Source of the DNA: Arthrobacter sp. Leaf137 | GTDB lineage: Bacteria > Actinomycetota > Actinomycetes > Actinomycetales > Micrococcaceae | Direction: 5' to 3' | Assembly: GCF_001423525.1 (NCBI RefSeq) | Contig: NZ_LMOI01000001.1 | Location: 248,001-312,000 of the forward strand | DNA: 64,000 nt | Shown: in pieces, positions 61,343 through 64,000 of the stretch | Numbering within the stretch: position 1 is the stretch's first letter | Layout: each line of letters begins with the position of its first letter | Notes under the pieces: model-generated | What the model was told of the DNA's origin: nothing | Databases searched by the model: none | Seen by the model: the letters and a program-made list of their open reading frames with translations, nothing else | Translations under genes and position numbers: made by a program

Positions 61343-61393
61343 ACGACGGCGGTCCGGCACCTTTCGGGATGAATGGTGCCGGACCGCCGTCGT
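61343..61393. terminator. Terminator between the AI-2E permease and the convergent gene
   Basis: 19-bp perfect arms ACGACGGCGGTCCGGCACC (61343-61361) and complement (61375-61393) with a 13-base loop. A second stem CCCTGGCGC/GCGCCAGGG lies at 61265-61298. Confidence 0.85.
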
Positions 61394-61417
61394 ACGCTGT
61401 GGGTATTCTGTGCCGTG

Positions 61418-61954
61418 CTACTGGCGGAGGCCTGCGAAGACGTTCTTGGGCCGCTGCATTTCGCCGTGCTTGGCGCCCAGGACCACCACTGCCCCCGCGA
61501 AGGCGGGGATGACCCACTGGAGGGCCTTAAGCTGCTGCTGCGCGGCCTTCAGTTCATCGGACGCGCCGGGCCGCGGTTCGGTGGCACCTTCGGACCCCTC
61601 ACTGGCCAGCTTCTGGACCTTCTTGCCGAGGATGCCGGAATAGAGCGTGACAGCAGCGCCAGCCACAGTCACGGCCGTCTTGATGACGGTGTCCCGGGCA
61701 ACGCCGTCCTGCTTGGCAATGCGGCCCTTGTTCTCGAAGGCTATGGCGAGGTCGGCGGCCAGGTGCGTGGCGAACGCTGCCGTCTGGACCGGAGCCCACC
61801 GCATCCAGCCCGCGCTCGAAAGCCGGGTGCGTTCGGATGGATCCTTGGCTTCCGCTGCCGCGCCGTTCAATCCGATGGCGCCCATCAGTGAGCCGCCAAA
61901 CCATGCTGCTGCCGTCAGATCGTGGACTGACCGGGCAATGAGGTTTCCTGCCAT
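61418..61954 (-). CDS. Membrane protein of unknown function
   Basis: 178 residues with three hydrophobic helices (about 14-34, 95-113, 143-163) and a charged middle region. No family recognised. The ATG at 61954 has AGGA at a good distance; an in-frame ATG three codons upstream would place AGGA directly against it. Divergent from the small gene at 62111 with a dyad GTAAGCACACTTAC between. Confidence 0.7.
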   Translation of the reverse strand: MAGNLIARSVHDLTAAAWFGGSLMGAIGLNGAAAEAKDPSERTRLSSAGWMRWAPVQTAAFATHLAADLAIAFENKGRIAKQDGVARDTVIKTAVTVAGAAVTLYSGILGKKVQKLASEGSEGATEPRPGASDELKAAQQQLKALQWVIPAFAGAVVVLGAKHGEMQRPKNVFAGLRQ

Positions 61955-62045
61955 GTTGTACATTCCTAACGTTGAACCGGTTCCGGGCTGCCGCCGGAGC
62001 GGCGTTGGCTTTCCGTGACCCAACCGTGGCCACTGTCCGCCTATG

Positions 62046-62059
62046 GTAAGCACACTTAC
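62046..62059. promoter_or_regulatory. Palindrome between divergent small genes
   Basis: GTAAG(CACA)CTTAC, a perfect 5-bp dyad with 4-base spacer, in the 156-bp divergent promoter region. TetR/WhiB-type sites can look like this; unassigned. Confidence 0.4.
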
Positions 62060-62110
62060 TAATGTTACGAAAGCCCGTCCCTGTCGGCGGGAACGCGTAA
62101 TATCGTGGCC

Positions 62111-62401
62111 ATGGGAAATACAGGGACTTTGTTCGGCTGGGCCTTCGGGGACCCGGCCCGCGAAAGTGATGGCAAGTACGTTGGCGGGCTCCAGGACGAG
62201 GCGCTCCGCAACGCCCGCGAGACCGCGCAGGCCAAGCACGTGGACGTGGTGGCAGGCTCGGAGGTCTTCACAGTCCTCAGCGGCAACGATTCCCTGGTGG
62301 AGCTGGACAACGCGCCGGGCCGCCTGGTGGTCCGCTGCACCGTCCACGTCGAAGGACCCGGCGCGGAGAAGCTGCGCGCCGAAGGGCCCATGAACGGCTG
62401 A
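62111..62401 (+). CDS. Small hypothetical protein
   Basis: 96 residues, soluble, slightly acidic, with a strand-rich middle (FTVLSGNDSLVELDNAPGRLVVRC). No family recognised. The ATG at 62111 has no ribosome site and may be leaderless; an in-frame GTG at 62105 is possible. Its stop is 3 bases before the DUF1206 start, so they are probably coupled. Confidence 0.55.
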   Translation: MGNTGTLFGWAFGDPARESDGKYVGGLQDEALRNARETAQAKHVDVVAGSEVFTVLSGNDSLVELDNAPGRLVVRCTVHVEGPGAEKLRAEGPMNG

Positions 62402-62404
62402 CCT

Positions 62405-63235
62405 GTGTCCGATGGCGAATCCACGCTCAGCCAGGCGGCAGATGCCGTCGAGGAAGCGTCGAACCACAAAGTGCTGGACGTCATGGCCCGCCTGGGCTTT
62501 GCGGTCATGGCCCTGCTGCATGTGATCGTGGGGGCCATCGCGGTTGCCATTGCCTTCGGCCAGCCCGGCCAGGCGGACGCCACCGGAGCCATCGAACAGC
62601 TGGCCGCCAACCCCTGGGGCCCTGCGGTCATGTGGGCCTGTGTTGCGGCCTGCACCGGACTGTCGCTGTGGCAGGCCAGCGAGGCCACCCTCCGGATGCG
62701 CGGCGAGCCACGCAAGGAACGTGTGGCAAAGCTGGTTTCGTCCGGATTCCTGGCCATCGCCTACGGCAGCGTGGGGCTAAGCTTTGCCGGCTTTGCCGTG
62801 GGGCTCCGTGGGGACTCCGGGGACAGCACGCGGGACTTCAGTGCAGCACTGCTGGGCCACCCGCTGGGACCGTGGGTGCTCGTTGCCCTGGGGCTGACCA
62901 TCATCGGGATCGGCGTCTACTTTGTGGTCAAGGGAGTCACCCGCGGCTTCAAGAAAGAGGAACTTTTCCACTTCAACGGGACCAGGCGCGGCAGGATCGT
63001 TGACAGCCTGGGCGTGGTGGGGCATATCGCCAAAGGCATTGCCCTGGGCCTTACCGGCCTGCTGTTCATCATCGCCGCGGCGAAGCACAGCCCGGAAGAG
63101 TCCACCGGCCTGGACGGAAGCCTCCAGGCCCTGCGCGACCACCCCTTTGGCCCCTACCTGCTGGTGGCCATCGGTGCCGGCTTCATCGCCTACGGCATCT
63201 TCGCCCTGATCCGGGCCCGGTTCGGACACATGTAG
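62405..63235 (+). CDS. DUF1206 membrane protein
   Basis: 276 residues with three similar two-helix modules (about 26-60, 95-165, 200-265), each carrying an A/G-rich helix pair: VMARLGFAVMALLHVIVG, KLVSSGFLAIAYGSVGLSFAG and SLGVVGHIAKGIALGLTGLLF. That triplicated layout defines DUF1206. Function unknown; cytoplasmic membrane. GTG 62405 follows the upstream stop by 3 bases. GGGAG precedes the next gene. Confidence 0.9.
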   Translation: MSDGESTLSQAADAVEEASNHKVLDVMARLGFAVMALLHVIVGAIAVAIAFGQPGQADATGAIEQLAANPWGPAVMWACVAACTGLSLWQASEATLRMRGEPRKERVAKLVSSGFLAIAYGSVGLSFAGFAVGLRGDSGDSTRDFSAALLGHPLGPWVLVALGLTIIGIGVYFVVKGVTRGFKKEELFHFNGTRRGRIVDSLGVVGHIAKGIALGLTGLLFIIAAAKHSPEESTGLDGSLQALRDHPFGPYLLVAIGAGFIAYGIFALIRARFGHM

Positions 63236-63263
63236 CCCGCATGATTATGGGTAGGGAGTAAAC

Positions 63264-64000
63264 ATGACCCAGCACCCGGGCGGCGCACCCGCCGCCACAC
63301 GCAGCGCCGGGCAGGCGTTCGCCGCCCTGTTCCGGCTCCTGAAGGTTGCCCGGCCGGAGCGGCCCATCCATCCGCACGGACTCGGCCTGTCCGGCGAGCT
63401 CACCCGCACCGGCAACCCGGCGGCGCCGAGCGGGATCGACTGGCTCGATGAGGCGGGAGTGGATGCCGTGGAAGCCCGCTTCTCCCGCTCAGTGGGCCTT
63501 CCCCAGACACTGCCCGACATCCTGGGGCTCGCGTTGAGGGTGACCCCTTCCGCTGACGGCGACGCCCCTCCCGGCCCGGCGGACGTCCTGTTCGCCTCCA
63601 CCGGATGGCGGGTGCCCGGGAGATTCCTGCTGCGGCCGCGGCTGGACGTTGCCGGCGCCACCATGACCACGCTGATGCCCTACCGCGGCCGGCAGGGCGC
63701 TGTCCTCCTGGGCCTGCGCACCCGCAGCCTCCCACCCGGATCCCTCGCGTCGGGCGAGTGGGTCCTGGGACTGCACTGGGCCACCCCGTCCGGGCGGTGG
63801 CGGGAGTGCGGCGAGCTGCGGCTGCACGCCGGACCCCATCCAACGGACACTCCCCTGCGGTTCGATCCGCTGGGAAACCAGCCGCCCGGGGCGCAGGCCT
63901 ACGCGTGGACCCGGCTCCTCCGGAAGCCCTCGTACCGCGCGGCCCAACGGGCCGCACCTCCCGCCGTCGGACACCGCGCAGGCGGGCAGCCGGAACGGCC
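63264..64000 (+). CDS. Catalase-like fold protein, often labelled phosphodiesterase (open at window end)
   Basis: First 245 residues visible, reading frame open to base 64000. After a basic start it has AALFRLLKVARPERPIHPHGLGLSG, then RFSRSVGLPQTLPDILGLALRV and MTTLMPYRG. The HPHG and (R)FSR(S)VG pattern recalls the core of catalase-related proteins in actinobacteria that are usually annotated as hypothetical or phosphodiesterase. Haem binding cannot be shown from the visible part. GGGAG lies 5 bases before ATG 63264, 28 bases after DUF1206. Confidence 0.6.
   Translation, partial: MTQHPGGAPAATRSAGQAFAALFRLLKVARPERPIHPHGLGLSGELTRTGNPAAPSGIDWLDEAGVDAVEARFSRSVGLPQTLPDILGLALRVTPSADGDAPPGPADVLFASTGWRVPGRFLLRPRLDVAGATMTTLMPYRGRQGAVLLGLRTRSLPPGSLASGEWVLGLHWATPSGRWRECGELRLHAGPHPTDTPLRFDPLGNQPPGAQAYAWTRLLRKPSYRAAQRAAPPAVGHRAGGQPER

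Noticed and set aside
1..64000. Insertion sequences, prophage or integrative elements
   Set aside because: No transposase, integrase, phage structural or conjugation gene could be recognised on either strand.

Overview
The window is typical high-GC actinobacterial chromosome. Gene content and style (mycothiol-type rather than glutathione-type metabolism, PucR/GntR/HxlR regulators, an Hrp1-like CBS protein, GTG starts, very short intergenic gaps) point to Micrococcaceae, most likely Arthrobacter/Pseudarthrobacter. This assignment is inference from gene content; no rRNA or marker search was possible. I see no transposase, integrase, prophage or CRISPR array, so this is mostly stable chromosome with several accessory-looking cassettes.

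Layout. 1-4.1 kb: 5' end of a YidC-type insertase, tRNA-Met and tRNA-Thr each followed by a terminator, a DEAD-box RNA helicase with a 400-bp upstream region, and a MOSC protein. 4.2-8.75 kb: a tightly coupled four-gene operon with a YgiB-like membrane protein, a glutathionylspermidine-synthase-like ATP-grasp enzyme, an APC permease and a glutaryl-CoA-type acyl-CoA dehydrogenase, followed by an inverted-repeat element and a 26-bp tandem repeat. 8.9-19.7 kb: SDR, HxlR regulator plus MFS exporter, cystathionine beta-synthase plus cystathionine gamma-synthase/lyase, SLC13/ArsB-like transporter, VOC protein, AlkA-like glycosylase, acyl-CoA ligase, ABM monooxygenase. 19.8-31 kb: thioredoxin, ABC exporter, thioesterase, K+ channel, LysM protein behind a structured leader, Hrp1-like CBS protein, tRNA-Tyr, YajQ, HtpX, MFS, and a Fur-family regulator coupled to catalase behind a Fur/PerR-like palindrome.

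31-42.7 kb: DUF2461, TetR, an APC amino-acid permease, and an alcohol/aldehyde oxidation operon (aldehyde dehydrogenase, Zn alcohol dehydrogenase, DUF779) downstream of a GAF-domain activator with an elaborate promoter-region operator; then ferredoxin-NADP reductase, topoisomerase IB and RarD. 42.7-50.4 kb: a five-gene exopolysaccharide-type operon read leftward (small membrane protein, processive GT2 synthase, membrane-anchored and secreted NodB deacetylases, GH10 lipoprotein) behind a 515-bp region containing palindromes. This is the best candidate for an under-described system. 50.4-57.8 kb: gabT and an aminobutyraldehyde-type dehydrogenase divergent from a PucR regulator; an XRE regulator divergent from a methionine aminopeptidase around a dyad; a CYTH-CHAD protein. 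57.9-64 kb: CynX/NimT-type MFS with a GntR regulator, AI-2E-family permease, small membrane proteins, DUF1206, and an open-ended catalase-like/phosphodiesterase-annotated protein.

How the genes work together. Several cassettes pair enzymes with their regulators: GABA/polyamine catabolism under PucR, alcohol oxidation under the GAF activator, and peroxide defence under Fur. The two loci whose joint function is not explained by known actinobacterial biochemistry are the YgiB/GspS-like operon and the GT2/deacetylase/GH10 operon.
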